From Paguma larvata (Eukaryota > Chordata > Mammalia > Carnivora > Viverridae), in contig CM057826.1 in assembly GCA_030068075.1 (NCBI GenBank), positions 49,444,558 to 49,508,557 of the forward strand: a DNA stretch of 64,000 nt, written 5' to 3'. How positions within the stretch are numbered: the first letter of the stretch is position 1; each line of letters opens with the position of its first letter. The translations under genes were made by a program, and so were the position numbers. Shown piece by piece: positions 36,052 through 49,930 of this stretch. The notes below the pieces were generated by a model that saw only the letters and a list, made by a program, of their open reading frames with translations, was not told the origin of the DNA and made no database searches.

Positions 36052-36256
36052 TTTTAAATTAATTTATTTATTTAGAGACAGAGTGTGTTGGTGGAGGGCC
36101 GTTAGAGAGAGAGGGAGAGAGAGAATCCCAAGCAGGCTTCGTGCTGTCAGCAGTGTGGAGCCCCACCATGGGTCTTGAAATCATGAACTATGAGATCATG
36201 ACCTAAGCTGAAATCAAGAGTTGGACACTTAACTAACTGAGCTACCCAGGAGCCCT
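36052..36256 (-). mobile_element. CAN-SINE
   Basis: Reverse orientation, ending aactgagctacccaggagcc. The flanks share ctggcattcttt / ctgtcattcttt. Confidence 0.9.
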
Positions 36257-36664
36257 GAAAGACTGTCATTCTTTAGGAAACTTGGAACAGCCTGTCGGGG
36301 CAGATCTCATTACAAAATCCACCAGGAAAGGGAATTTTTCTCTGGTTGTCAGGGCAGGAAGAGTAGAAATGACATCTACCTATTGCTTCATTCCAGGTGC
36401 ATCATCACTGAACCAGGAAGGTGATAAAGAACTCATTTACCCTACGTTAAGTCTTTTGGCAAAGTGCTTTGCTTCCTAAATATGTTAAAGTCAGTGTACA
36501 CATTCACTGCAGAGGATTCAAGCTACAATTGTTCTTCGTAATTGAGAAAATGGTTTAAAATCACTAACCATTATGGAATGCAAGCTAGTTAAAAGAGAGA
36601 GTCAATTAACAATCTTTAATTTGGGAAATAAACAGATAAGCACAATTATTACATTAATCAATGA

Positions 36665-36850
36665 TGCCCTAGGCCAGTACTTTCACACTTTACTGTGCAC
36701 GGGAATTACCTGGGGATCTAGTTAAATTTCAAATTCCAGTTGAGTTGGGGCAGGGCCTGAAATTCTGCATTTGTAACAAGCTCCCAATTGATGCCAAAGA
36801 GGCTAGTCCATGTATCATACTTGCTGTAGCAAGTACTTGTTTGGCACTGG
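36665..36850 (+). repeat. MER5A (hAT-Charlie) DNA transposon
   Basis: gggaattacctggggatcta, gcagggcctgaaattctgca and tttgtaacaagctcccaatt, in MER5A order. Confidence 0.75.
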
Positions 36851-38919
36851 GAAATGATCTGACGCATGTTTTAGTAGGACTTAGGATTCAGTGATTTGGG
36901 TAAGAGACAACCAGGAATATGTTTGATCTGATATACCTAACTGGAGGAATTCATTTCTGACTCTTTGGCTTTGATAATTCACATTTACCAAAATAATGGC
37001 ACATACTCCTTCTCAGGCATTAAATCCCCAGTACCCATCTTGGAAATCCTTTTAAAGAAGAGATTTCAGGTATCAGAATGTCACCAAAGAGAAAATAGTA
37101 CAATTTAATTCTCTAATAAAGTCCTCTGATTTTCTCAGCAGACCTTAGTATAAGACTAATTTTGGATCCCTCCTTTTCCTCAGCAATGGGATGTGGGAAT
37201 AAATATTGCAAGAAGAGGTCAATAATTTTGTGAATTCAAAGATTACCCAGTATGATAAAAGTCTGAACTGAAAAAAAAAATCGGCTGGGTCCAAGTTGAA
37301 TTCTGAGAAAAGTATTTTGAAAGGAACTCTTTGGAAATCTTGAGAATGTTGTGCCATGTCACAGGAGAAAGATACTTTTGAGAAGCTTTTTTATGTTTGC
37401 AATTTCGTTGGAACCTGGTTGGGAAAGTGGAGAATGAATTGCCTAAGTCATGAAGATTGTTAACTTCTCTGTTACTGCTCATGTGTTTGATCATGGGTCC
37501 TTTACAATCCAGGTTAATTTTTTCTCCCAAATTTTCATAGGAATGCTAGAATTATTGGACTGAAAAACAGTTCTGAAAACTCATGGTTAAAGAAAGTTTA
37601 AAAGATCTGTTGCCTACAGATATTCTCAGAGACCTTACTATGTTGATGTACATTGGACCCTCTAAGAGAGATCCACAGGACACAGATTTTCCAACCAGAT
37701 TTGACCATGAACCTTGTTTTCTAAGAACTATCTCTTGAGATAAGCATTTGGCAGACTTCACTTTGAGAAATGCTGATCGAGGGGAGCTGGGACAAAGTTT
37801 GTCTTAGTGACTTTGAATTAACAGAAGATACTAATCTCTCATCATTCACAAGATGGTAAAAATGGGTGTGGGTGTACAGATGGGGTGGGAAGTTTCTAGA
37901 AACCTGTTAGTAAAAACCCTTTTGGCAAGGCAAAGTTCTTAGCCCCTAGAGATTTAGAGGAGAAACTAACAAAAGCCATTGATACTTATTATTTAAGGTA
38001 TCAAATTTCCATACAAACCATATCTGTAGGTGCTAAAAACCTTCTCTGAGACAATGGTAAAACTTGCTATTTCTATTCCTCAGAGTTTTCTTCTGTAAAA
38101 TGAGGATAGAGAGATCTACCTCATAGGGTGGTTGCAAGGACTAACCAGGACAATGCATGCAGAGGCACTAGCACAGGTAAGAAGCACAGAGATGGTATGT
38201 TGAGATCATATGGGGGAACATTTAAAAAGTATGCATGCTTGACCCCTCCTCTGTCCTGGTAAACCATAACTTAGTAATCATGGGGAAGGATGCATGTATA
38301 TTTTTAAAAATTTCTCTCTGTGGTAATTATGGTACATCTTGAACACCTGTAACGTATTTGGGGCAAATCCCTAAATTGTGATCCCACGACTCCTGTAGCA
38401 GTCTTAGAGTATGTTCCTTGGAATAAAAGGTTTCTGTGGTTAAATGTTTAGAAATGCTACATACTAGTACCTGTCCCCTCTTTCCTTGGGCTTCCCAAAG
38501 TACCTGAAAAGTCTGGCAGGAATATTTGAAAATTTGTAACCTAATTTCTTCTTTTTGATTTTGTAAAATGTATTTTTCTTGCAACTCTTATTAATGTCTG
38601 CCCAACACATTTGAGAAATGCTATAGTATAGAATTAGAAGAGAATTCTACCTATATTCAGAAATCTTTTTCCACTGATGACGTAAGGGAGAAGCAAGATA
38701 GCAAAGAGCAGCCCAAATTCCTCCTTCTCAGGGACCTAGCTAAGCCTACTTTTATTCTTCCTACTGTGTGCTACTTACATGTGGAAAGAATATTGGAAAT
38801 GATAAATGTGTGCTTTTAAGTAAACATGTCTGGGTAAATCCTAGGTAATAGTCAACAAGCTAGGGAGATGAGCTACTACAAACCTTAAGAACTGAGACTT
38901 TCGATAAACTTGCTTTTGA

Positions 38920-39105
38920 ATCTTAGTTCAAACATTTCCTGGCTCAGTGACCTTGGACCAGTTACTAAACTTCCCTATGCTTCATTTTCCTCAGGTGTAT
39001 AATGGGGACAATAATAGCCCTCTCTCAGGGGTTTGTGAGGGTAAAGGAGATAATCATGCAAAGCCCTCAGTAAGGACTTAATAAAAGTACATCATTATTG
39101 TAACT
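38920..39105 (+). repeat. MIR SINE
   Basis: cctggctcagtgaccttgga, cttcattttcctcaggtgta and ataatggggacaataatagc. Confidence 0.8.
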
Positions 39106-40549
39106 ATTATTATAAAAATGGAAAAACATACTCAAGCAAAGTGAAGGGGAGAACGAAGGAGCAAAACAGAGAATGCTAAAAACCTTGAAGCTGAAATAAA
39201 TCTTCTTCCCTTCACAAATGAATTTAACTTTTCTTTTTTTAATCATTATGCCAAGTGCCCTCTGAGAATTCAGGGTTAGAGTTTGAGAGATGTTATTAAA
39301 TTGGCTGGTCTGCGCACTGGAGTGTGAATGACCCTTTCATCTGGCTCTTCATTCCAGTCAAATCCCAAACTATCTGACTAATTAACATACAAGAAACAGC
39401 TTGGGAGCTGCTGCCAAAGACAAAACGAGAAGCTACTGGTTGAAACTCAACAACCCTGAAAACCCACTGCCTGAGAGAGAATAAAGAGGACTCAGAGCAG
39501 AGATGAGGAGGTTGGGGAGGGGTGGCAGAGGGGGAGGTTTGTATACAAACACAAGTTTCACAGCTCCCAGAGCTTTGTAAAAAAATGAAATAGAGTAGAA
39601 AGTCTCAGAGTGCTTTGCATGTAGTATGGCTTAGGGGGCCATTTTACATCCCACATACACACATCCATGTGTGTGTTGCAAATGCATAATGTGTATTTCT
39701 TACTGTGAATTATGGTTAAAGAAGCTTAAGTCTCTGATCTAGAGGGCAGGCCACAGGGCCTTGAGCCAGGAAAGAGACTGTTGTTCATCTAGAATGGCTT
39801 TGCAAACTTTCCTCAGATCCTGCCCTTGTAAACTCTAGAGTGATTTGGCGAATGTGGTGAGGACGAGCAAAGGAGAGAGAACTGAGACACCTAGGACCAG
39901 TGCAGGGACTGACTTGGGTGGAGCCTGGGGACCAATGGAAAGACTGAACCTGCAAAATGACAAGAAAAGCAGATGGCAGTCATGTGCTCATGGTGGTTTC
40001 CATGGCCAGGGCAGTAAATGCAGCTGAGGTATCAGCAACAGACCACTTACTGTGCACCTACTATGCACCAAGCCCTATATTTCGTTCCCTCCTTCCTTCA
40101 TCTCATGTGAATCTCACAGCAGAACTAGGGGAGAACCACACAGGGGTGAGAGAACAGACTTCTGAGGACTGAATCCATCATACCAAAGAGATTTTGTGAG
40201 AACTGCTCATCTGGTGCTTTGGGAGGGGCAAATTGAGGTAAGAGGAGTTGCTTTCTCTCAAGGAGTTTCAATCTAGATAACCTAACTCGAGCTCGTGAGA
40301 CTCTCTGAGGAATGAAGCACTTGCCTTCTCACCCCTAAGTCCCCTGACTCATCCAATTTCTCTCCCACTGAAGGCTGGCAGAATGAAGAAAGTGATGGAA
40401 TTCTATTCTTTTCCATGGGCAGAGAGAGGTTCCAGATTGAAAATCAACCCTTTCAAGGGGATTTTTTAATTAAAAATTGGAATATCAATCACACCCTGTT
40501 TCAGTTACTCAACACATATTGCCTATGAATGCTATTGATATTTACTGCA

Positions 40550-40790
40550 GACTATTTACTGGTCTCTCACTATGTGTCTACCTTCATGCTAAGTAATTCC
40601 TATACATATTGTTTAGTCTTCAGAATCACCCTAATGGAGGAGGTACTATTTTTACACCCATTTTCCAGATGAGGGAATAGAGATGTAAGAGAGTAGTAAC
40701 TTACCTGAGGTGAGAATACTTATAAATGGTAGGGTTAGACTTTGAGTTCAGCTCTGTTGGCCTCCAGAGCCTGAGCTCTTAACCTCCAGA
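40550..40790 (-). repeat. MIR SINE
   Basis: agaatcaccctaatggagga, ttttccagatgagggaatag and gcctgagctcttaacctcca: reversed MIR. Confidence 0.75.
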
Positions 40791-41099
40791 CAGTAATGAC
40801 TTCCCCATGATGTTCAAGGTACCATATGTATAAGTGTGGGGGTTAAATACAAATGTTGATAATTGTTCCCCCTTTCTCTGGGAGGGAAGGTAAGATGTAC
40901 ACAAGTGGAAACATAGTTAACAATACCTTCCTGAAAGCTTATGCTGGGGTCAAAGTCATACTAGAGAAGATTCAGTGAGGGAGAGGTTGAGGGAGCAGAG
41001 CTGGGCAGGATGGGTAAGCACGGAAAGCGGGTTAGTCCCAAGGATAAATGAATAGATATTAGACTCCTTGGTTTAGAGCAGAGACAGCAGTTTTCTTAA

Positions 41100-41250
41100 A
41101 CAGAGTGGGCCTCCATTTAGGAATTCTGAGGCTTTCAGCAAGTTATTTAACTTTCCTAAGCCTCAGTTTCCCCATCTGTGGTATAGGGATAATACCCATT
41201 AAGAGGCTTGCTGGGAAGATTAAGTGTACCTAAGTGCTTGGTAAAATGAG
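41100..41250 (+). repeat. MIR remnant
   Basis: agcctcagtttccccatctg and tggtatagggataataccca. It lies within 130 bases of the exon 3 donor. Confidence 0.7.
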
Positions 41251-41375
41251 GCATCTGGGAAAAGGAGGCATCCCCTACTTTCCCTCTAGCCACCGGAATA
41301 AGTTCACTTTTCCCGTAGAGTCGCCTTGCTTCTTGCCTTTGAACTGACCTTTGAAAATCTTAGAAAGGGCCTTAC

Positions 41376-41580
41376 CTGCTGTGAGAAGCCCTTCACAACA
41401 CGCCTTTGTTTGAGGTTTGTCTCTCCATCCAAGTTGGCAGTTTCCAGGTAGCAGATCCCATTAGGGTCCGAAGAGAAGAGGAGGAGTATGTCTGCTGGAA
41501 TGATCTCGTTGCATTGCATTTGGATGAAGTCGCCCACACGCACATCCTTCCAGCGCTTCCGCACATAGCTCCGCTCTTTT
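41376..41580 (-). CDS. ATP10B: ATP10B exon 3: actuator domain with DGET
   Basis: The exon encodes Arg157 to Gln225 (ends VVKGFSQQ). It carries [40 protein letters not shown], and the P4-ATPase dephosphorylation motif DGET at residues 208-211, whose Glu acts in hydrolysis of the aspartyl phosphate. The acceptor is caacccaag|AAAAGAGCGG and the donor CAG|GTAAGG. Length is 205 nt, and it starts by completing the split Arg codon. The same phase would accept either exon 2 or the extra exon at 57039-57424. The sequence is nearly identical to what I know of ATP10B in other mammals. Confidence 0.95.
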
Positions 41581-44500
41581 CTTGGGTTGGAGAACAACAG
41601 GGATCAGGTTGAGTTTTAAGGTTCTCTAGAAAATTAAATGAGCGAACGGAAGAAGGTCCCACCTGTGCCTAAATGTCCCCCAGGAAGTCTGTCACAAGAG
41701 TGTTTGGTATCTTACTTTGCCCCAAATAACCACCATCAAAATCTCTGTAGAAAAGCTGAGCATGACCTATAGAATATCACTAGTAGAAGATCTGTCCTCA
41801 TGATCATTTAGAGTTTTGATTGACTTCTGACTGTTGACTGTACTCAGCCTTGCTTCCTAGCAGAAGAAGCAAGAGGGAGAAGGTGACTGCATAGTCATAT
41901 TATTATATTATTGTTAAAGTACTCTTAATATACATCATTTTCCAGAAAAGCTAGTTAACCTGTAGAAAGAAGGTTGCAAGAAAAGATTATTTTTAATTAT
42001 GAGAGGAAAGTGGCAGTAGGAAAGTGAGGATATAGACCATTGTGAAGGATCTGGGGCTGTGCTGAAACAGAAAATTCTGGGCAGTCAGGGAATTAGAAAG
42101 ACAGCATTGGGAAGTTCGACAGGATGGGACCCACGGTGTCATAGAATCAGAGGGCTAAAGAAATCTGAGGAAATTATGAACTGTCTCTTCCCACTCAATT
42201 TATCAAACTCAGATATAACAGTGGCAGCAATAATCACCAATGTAGCATTTCTACTGTGCCAAGCATTAGTGTCTGTTAATACTTCAATTACTTGCATACT
42301 AACCCACTTAGATTAGATGTTGTTAGACCAGTTCACAGATGAGGAAATTGAGGGTCCAAGAAAAGTTTCCAGGGTCTTACAAAAATAGAGCTGAAACCTG
42401 AGCCCTGGTCCAACTTGACACACACCCCTACTGTTTAAACTGCTTGGAGATCCTACTGCTTTAAAAGTACCCCCCTCCCTCCTCAGGTCTCAGGTGGTTA
42501 TCCAGTCTCAGCTTTTCACCACCAGCAAAAGGACTCCCTACTATTCAAGGCAAAACATTCTATTTCAAGGAGCTCTCATTTTAGAAAGTCTTCCATCTAC
42601 ATAGCCAAATATTGAGCTAGTTCTGCTCTCCGGGGCAGCCTGATATATTCCATCTTCTACCATTTTGTAAATATTTTAAGGCATTCATCAGGTGTCCCCT
42701 GAAATCTTTTGAATTTGCCAAGTCAAATTTAACTTTCCAAGTGTCTTCTGTTATTCTCGTATGAGAGTTTCAAGACCTGTCCTGGTGGTGTGGGCTGTTT
42801 TGTCTAAGGCTGCATTTGGAAATGTTTGTCTTTAAATATGGGATGTGGAACCAAACTAATATTCTACATGTGGTCTTTTCAACTAAGCCCAGCTGACTTG
42901 CAGCTGGATGCCTCTGAGACCAGCCAGGACTAGGGAGGTAAGCTCTCCTTTGCTGTTTTTCTCCACTGATGCTGAGCCCCTCTGGGCATGTTATTGCTTC
43001 AGTTTCTGTTAGAAGCTGGGTGCCCGGGCATGACAAGTTTACTCTTCCACAGGCAAAGAGATGTGACTGGAATTTCACTTTTCTTTTTTGACTTCATAAA
43101 AGTCCCTAAGAAGGATAAGGTTTTGAGGTCTTTCTCTTTTTTTGTGCCCCCTGGAGAACCCTAAACAAGCCCTCCTAAGACCCCATTGTCCTTGTCATAA
43201 AAGATGCATGAAGAGGACTCCCCTAAACCCCTGAAATGAGTGTACTTCTATCTGGAAGGCCAGCCAAGGGAAGGTCTGATCTGAGTCTATAAAATAATGA
43301 GGGACGTTCATACTGGGGAGCACCCTGCCATGCTCAAGACCCATAGAATTCTGTTGAAGTTCCTGTAACTCCAGAAAGCACAGCACAGCAGCCACTGGTA
43401 AAATCAGTCCATGGGCAATATCATCCAAATGGCTATTGAAATTACCTCTGAGGATTTGGGAGGCACTGCATCTGTAGCATTTTAGGAATATTTCTTCTTT
43501 CCATGGAAAGACATTTAACAGGTTTCTAAACACTCTTTGATTCCATCAGCTTATTTTATCATTTTTCCCTTGTGAAGAATAAGGTCAGTCCCTCCCCTCC
43601 TCCCCATATTTGTTTCTTGGTGCCACTTCAGAAATATATTTATCTGTTTATGGACACATTTAGGGTAGATACTCCTCCATCAGAAATGTGAATATTACTG
43701 TCAAATAATTCATGATGTCTCTGCTGATTCAGAGAAAGATTTGTTTTCTCTTCAGAGTAGCCCTGAGAATACCTGTTAAATGTTCCATTATAAGATTAAC
43801 TTAAAGAAACTGGAATGGCCTATACTCTCCATGGGAAAAGGAATCTCACAGGGTAAAAGAAAAAATTGGCTTTCTCTCTTGCTTTTTTTTATCATTGTTT
43901 TTGAGGGGGTGCTTAAAACAAAACAAAAAAATTCCTAAATATTGTAGCAAAATTGTTCCAAGTAATAAAGGTTTATCACTTGTCCACATTCTTCCCCACC
44001 TCCCCACCCCCCTTTGAGTTCTGTGTCCTATCAGATAATGCCTTTGGGGATGGTGAGTATCAGCTGATTGCTATAATCTCAGCATTCTGACTGGTATTTG
44101 AGACTGGATTTAGTGAGAATGGCTTTGACTCTGAGCAATATTCTGATTGCCAACTCTTCCAGAGCACACTGGTTCAGAAGACTGGCAAATGCTAGTTGGA
44201 ACTGGTGAATACATAGACATATTGGAGGCAAGGCCAATATGCCTCCATCCATGAGTAATGAATTTCGTTCTTGTCCCTTCTCATAGAGGACACCACTGCT
44301 TATTATGGGATCTGGGTTATAAAGGTGATGGAAGATGGAGGGTTATGAAGATGAGCTTATGGTATATACATATTTAAAAGTGCTCACTTTTGTGAGTTAA
44401 GCTGGTGTGTTGTCTTGTCAATTCCCATCATGATGATAGCTATCATGTGGTCAGTGGAGCCACCCAAGGTGCTGTAAGTCAGACCAGCCTCTGACTTCTA

Positions 44501-45724
44501 TTATTTCTTGGATCCCAGGGAAGTCACTGTCTTATTAGTAACAATCACCTCTGTCTCTCCTTTATATTAATCCTCTCTTCCTTAGGATGACATGTGGTGG
44601 TAAAGAAACATTCTTAGTCCCTGTTGTAGGCGTATCCTCCCCAAGAAAGGGACTGCCCATCTCTGTGAATATGCTTCTCAAACAGGCACACATGCCTTAA
44701 GGCACACATCCTATTATGTTTGTCTGGAATACAGACGCTACAGAATCAATATTATTTTGGGAGGTTAGTTTCAAAAATTATGGTTTTATTTTTGGATGGG
44801 GGATAGAGTTTAGTAATTTAGCTGGTACATAATTCGAAGAATTATATTAACCCTAGCATAGTTATGTTATAGAATCAGAGTCAAATTTTAAAGGAATTTT
44901 TGGGAATAAAACAATAGGACAATCAGGGTAAAAAATGAGGCCTTCTTTCACTTGGTCACTTTGTGCTAGTCTCTTGGTCCTTGGGGATCCATTTTGTCTC
45001 CCCAACGATCAGGAGTATGAGTATGTCTGTGGAAAAGGCAAGGATGCACAGCCCAAGAGGGTCCAGCCAGAGGAGGTGATGAGTGGCTGAACCCAGTTGA
45101 TGTGGAAAATCAGGATGCCCCTGCACTGAGTGACACCCAGATGTGGCCAGCAGCTGGCTGGGTGCCACCTGAGGAAGTCATTTGGAACAGCTGCCTCAGG
45201 TGGATGTGTCCATACGCTCTTGATCACCTCCCTGCTCAGTGAGTCACACCTGGGAACCGACTGCTATTTTAGTTTCATGGGATGTTCACTGCTGTTTAAA
45301 AATAAGACAAATCAACATGGCTTGGGATGAAGACTCCATCTGGCAGATTCTGCTTCGAGGAGAAATTAAGTGGTGCCGTGCTAAATGGCTTTCTGAGAGG
45401 AGATGGGGCTTATTAAGAGGGAAATAAACAGCAAGAGAGGTTTCTAACCAACTGGAATCCATGGGGAAGCAGGTGAAAGGAGGGAAACGGGGGGAGGAGA
45501 GGATGCTTCAGGCTCGGTTTCTCAAGTGTGTGGGTTTTATGAAAAGAGTTTCAAGGAACTAGAGTAAAGAGGATTTATCAGGAGGTTTAGGTGTCTGTGG
45601 GACTTCCTATTCAAAACAGGATTATGAGCTGACCTCAGCTGTCTTTCTGGAAGCTTGAATGTCAGATGCAGAAAGGTCAGCATTACTACCCCAGAGTCAA
45701 AAGGGAATGTCAGGGAGAATGAGT

Positions 45725-45935
45725 GCAGTGTAGGGATTAAGAGTAGATTTCAACTCCAGCTTCACAGCTTATTACCCGTGGAATCTTGGGCAAGTTATTT
45801 AACTTCTAGGAGCTTTTGTTTCTTCAGTTGAAGGTAATATGTGCACTCAGAGGATTGTTGAAAGGATTGGTGACATGACCCATGAAGGAGACTGAGCTAA
45901 GGGCTTTGCATTTAGTAAGTACTCAATAAATACAA
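45725..45935 (+). repeat. MIR SINE
   Basis: gtgtagggattaagagtaga, tcttgggcaagttatttaac and gtaagtactcaataaataca. Confidence 0.8.
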
Positions 45936-45944
45936 GCTTCTTTA

Positions 45945-45985
45945 TGATGATGATGATGATGATGACGACGACAATGATAACGATG
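45945..45985. repeat. (GAT)n / (GAC)n trinucleotide repeat
   Basis: gatgatgatgatgatgatga then cgacgacaatgataacgatg at the tail of the MIR. Confidence 0.85.
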
Positions 45986-46239
45986 ACTGTTAATATGGTG
46001 AGCGCTAACTCCCCACTCTGCCAGCCCCAGCAGTCTCTCCTTTATGCTATTGGGACACCCATTTTATGCCCATGATTGCCTTTTATGGCTTGGGCCCAGG
46101 TATACAACATACAAACACAAGAACTCTAAAAATTGAGTCCTTTTCCCCAAGCTCAGAAAAGAGGGATTCAAATCCAGCCAATTAAAGACTTAGGTTTCTG
46201 GTTACTGATACAAATTCCCAGAAAAGCATATCCTTAAAA

Positions 46240-47795
46240 TCAGGGCTGCCCACCAAGTTCATTTGCAGATGTGGACAAATCGATTCTAAAGTTTATATAA
46301 AGAGGCAAAAGACACAGAATAGCCAATAAAATATTGAAGGAGAACAAAACTGGAGGACTGTTACTACTTCATTTCAAGACTTCAAGCTACAGTAATGAAG
46401 ACAGTGTGGTAATGGTTAAAGAATAGATAATCAGATCAATGGTCAGAAGAAGAACTTGGAAATATATATTTGACCCTCGGTTTATTCATCTATTTATAAC
46501 AGAAATTCAACTGATCTCTGACAAAAGACCAAAGACAATATGGTAGAGCAATGATAGTTTTCAACAAATGGTGTTAGAACTGGATGTCCACAAATTTAGA
46601 CACAGAACTTATATCCATCTCCCAAATTAACTCAAAATGAATCATAAACCTAATTGCAAAATGCAAAACTATAAGAGTTTTAGAAGTTAACATAGGATAA
46701 AATCCAAATGACCTTGTCTATGGTGATGACTTCTTAGATACAACACTGAAGGTACTATCCTTGAGAGAAATAATTGATAGACTGGATTTCATTAAAATTA
46801 AAAATTTCTGCTCTGCAAAAGACATGGTCAAAAGAATGAGGACACGACCACAGACTGGGAGAAAATATGTGTTTTACAAAGGACGCATCTGATAAGGAAC
46901 TGCAATCAAAATATACAAATAACTTAAAACTCAACAATAAGAAAACAAACAGCTCAACTAAAAAATGGGCAAAAGAGCTGAACAGACACCTCACTGAAGA
47001 AGATATACAGATGGCAAATAAGCATATGAAAAGATGCTTCATATCATATGTCATCAGAGAAATGCACATTAAAATGAGGTATCACTATACTCTTACTAAC
47101 ACAGTCCAAATCCAGAGCACTGAATGCTGGCAAGGATGTGGAGCAACAAGGACCCTTATTCGTTGCTGGTGGGAATGCAAAATGGGATAACTTCTTTGGA
47201 AGAAAGTTCAACAGTTTCTTACAAAACTAAACATACTTTTACCACATGGTCCAGCAATCATGCTCCTTGGTATTTACCCAAAGGAGTTAAAAAACTTATG
47301 TCCACACAGAAACCTTCACATGGATATTTATAGCAGCTTTATTCATAATTGCCAAAATTTGGAAGCAAGAAAGATGACCTTCAGTAGGTGAATGGACAAA
47401 CTGGTATATCCAAACAATGAAATATTAATCAATGCTAAAAAGAAAAAAAAGGTGAGGTATCAAGACACAAAAAGACAGGGAAGAAATTTGAATGCACATT
47501 AGTAAGTGAAAGAAGTTAATCAGAAAAGGCTACATACTGCTTGATTTCAACTATATGACATTCTGGAAAAGGCAAAACTATGGAGACGTAAAAACATTTG
47601 GGGTTGCCAGCGGTTGTGGAGGTGGGGTGGAGAAGGTATAAAGGCAGAACACAGAGGATTTTTAAAACAGTAAGACTATTCTGTATGATACTATAATGAT
47701 GGATACATGTTACTATATATTTGTCCAAATGCACAGAATATATAACACCAAGAGTGAGCCATAAACAAAGTCTTAATAAACAAAACAAAGCAAAT
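46240..47795 (+). repeat. Old LINE-1 3' fragment
   Basis: A 1.5-kb piece of an older L1: decayed ORF2 C-terminal coding (RHLTEEDIQMANKHMKRC, the Cys-rich CWQGCGATRTLIRCWWEC) followed by a 3' UTR with gatactataatgatggatac and caccaagagtgagccataaa. Many stops, so older than the L1 copies at 2875 and 29471. Confidence 0.9.
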
Positions 47796-48014
47796 CAGAG
47801 CTGAAGAGATTTGATGGACTTCCAATTCTATTCCTATTATTCAGATGAAGAAATGGAAGCTAGGAGTGACCTAGCCAATGTACATAGTGATGAAGCTTGC
47901 ATTGGAATCTCTACTCTTTCTATATTGCCAAGAAAGAGAACCAAGGGTCTTGTGGCTGGTTCAGGAATACTTGTACTGCCCGGTTGTTTTGCCCATGGTA
48001 CGTTGAGGTAGAGA

Positions 48015-48270
48015 CAGTCCCACAGAGTGGTTAAAAGCTTAGGAGTCAGTTGAACCTGATTTGAAACCTGGAACAATCTCTTACATGTGGTGTGGTCTTG
48101 AACCCACTGCTTAACTATCTGACCCTCAATTTATTCATCTATCAAATGGGACAACTAAAATATATTCTATAGGTTATAGTGAGAGCTAACTAAAATAATA
48201 TAAGAGAGGTGTCTAGTGACTGCACAGCAAATGGCATTTACTGCTGCTGTTATTATCATTATAGTTATTA
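48015..48270 (+). repeat. MIR SINE
   Basis: agtggttaaaagcttaggag, gtggtcttgaacccactgct, ccctcaatttattcatctat and a GT-to-TTA rich tail. Confidence 0.75.
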
Positions 48271-48453
48271 TTAGCTTGAAGCAAACAGGGTCACTGCTGT
48301 GGAGACAGTACACTAGAGACAGTGTTGTTTATTTTTATGAGTAAGTTTTTTTTTTGGTTATTGTTTGTGGTTTTTGTTTTTGTTTTTGTTTTTGCTTTTG
48401 CTGGAGGAGAAACCTGGCAAGAGGGCATAGAAGATTTGAAAAGGAACAACAAA

Positions 48454-48653
48454 GGGGTGCCTGGGTGGCACAGTGAGTTAAGTGTCTGACTTCAGCTCAG
48501 GTCATGATCTCATGGCTTGTGGGTTCGAACCCTGCATTGGGCTCTGTACTGACAGGTCAGAGCCTGAAGCCTACTTCAGATTCTGTGTCTCCCTCTTTCT
48601 CTGTCCCTGCCCTCCTCTCAAAAATACATAAACATTAAAAAAAAAAAAAAAAA
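48454..48653 (+). mobile_element. CAN-SINE with clear tRNA B box
   Basis: Starts ggggtgcctgggtggcacag; the B-box-like gggttcgaaccctgc is intact. It ends in an 18-A tail after ataaacatt. No clear target duplication. Confidence 0.94.
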
Positions 48654-49724
48654 GACGACAGGTTGTGTGGCTTTTGTCCTTGACCTGACCCCAGGAAATA
48701 GAACAGAAACTAAAGCAGTTATGTTAAAGACAGGCTGAGCCTGGGCAGGGGGTGCCCCCTGCCTGGCTATTCCTTGTCCTTTGTATCTAACTGTCAGCTA
48801 CAGATCACAGTGAGTGGCCTTCATGTTTACAGGATTGAGAAAAGTACCAGAAGGAGACAGCAGAGGCCAGAGGGGTGGTAGGATACCTTGATTTCTGGCT
48901 TGGCTGGAAATATTTGCAGGCACAGTGACATTTGCATATCTAAGTATGCCCAGGCATATCTGGGGACTCATGAAATTAGGGTGGGAGAACATCTCAAATC
49001 AGCAGTTTGGGGCTGAGTGTCACTGGAGTATTTGTATGAATATGAGCTCACCTAGAGGCTGATAAGGCCTAACACAACAGGTCACATCTGCAGTTAAAGT
49101 TCTTCTTTACACTGAGAATCCCATCTTTATATTGAAGCTCCAAGGAGCAGCCTACTCCCCAACCTCTTTGTGTATGTGATTGTCACATGCAGACAGCAGA
49201 AATGAGCACAGAATGGCATGAAGCAATGATGGCCATGGAAACACTGTGCTTAGGGGACAGGAGATTCACAGGTGCAATCCATCAAAATCACATTCCCAGA
49301 TTATGGAGAAGCAGCCTAGGGGCATCAAAGGCATGAGGTGTTACCCCAAATATTATCTCGAGCCTCTGCAGATCCAAATACTACCTTCGCTTTTACTCCT
49401 AGGCACTCAGCATCAATGGTGCACTTTTCTTTGTCCCATTTCCTGACATTTTATGGCCCTATTTGCTGTTTCATGTATCTCTTATTTTCAACAATGTAAT
49501 AAGCTTGTGGAGAGCTAGGATGACCCTGGGACTTATATTTCTGTTTCTACATAGGGTCTGGTGGAGTGTCTAGCATATGGGGAAGCGTTCAGTAAATATT
49601 CAGTAACTGATTCTGTGTAGATCTATCTTGAACATGAAGCAGTAGAAGGGAAGCTTTTCCTAACCTTTAGCCATTTTAACGTCCAATCTACTTCTTTTTT
49701 TATGGATTCACCAGGGAGACTTCT

Positions 49725-49756
49725 AATATACAATACAATACAACACAATACAATAT
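49725..49756. repeat. (ATACA)n short tandem repeat
   Basis: atacaatacaatacaacaca followed by atacaatatg. Confidence 0.85.
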
Positions 49757-49779
49757 GCTTATCTGTCTCGGGCCCAGCA

Positions 49780-49930
49780 CTTAACCTACATTACTATTTA
49801 GCTGCCTAGTAGTGAGACAACTTTTATTATCATTATCTCCATTTCACAGGTTAGAAAGCAGGCCCAGAAAGGTTACCTAACTTGGGTGAGGTCACATAAG
49901 TGTGTCTACCAGGACATACAAGTGACAGCC
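49780..49930 (-). repeat. MIR remnant
   Basis: ttattatcattatctccatt, tcacaggttagaaagcaggc and ctaacttgggtgaggtcaca: reversed MIR. Confidence 0.6.

Larger units (their letters stand above)
23063..41375. other. ATP10B intron 3 (18.3 kb)
   Basis: Long repeat-rich intron between exons 3 and 4. Apart from the repeats listed separately, I found no exon or RNA gene. The stretches 30500-31970, 37000-38900 and 39100-40550 are mostly unique or too diverged to classify. Confidence 0.55.

Noticed and set aside
43195..43533. 112-residue minus-strand frame
   Set aside because: No known motif, no splice signals in a meaningful phase, and composition like the surrounding intron.
48514..48530. Possible tRNA gene (intact B box)
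   Set aside because: It is the tRNA-derived head of a CAN-SINE; no cloverleaf with acceptor stem can be drawn around it.
49725..49756. Possible CRISPR-like or satellite array
   Set aside because: Just a few ATACA units; no spacers and no larger period.
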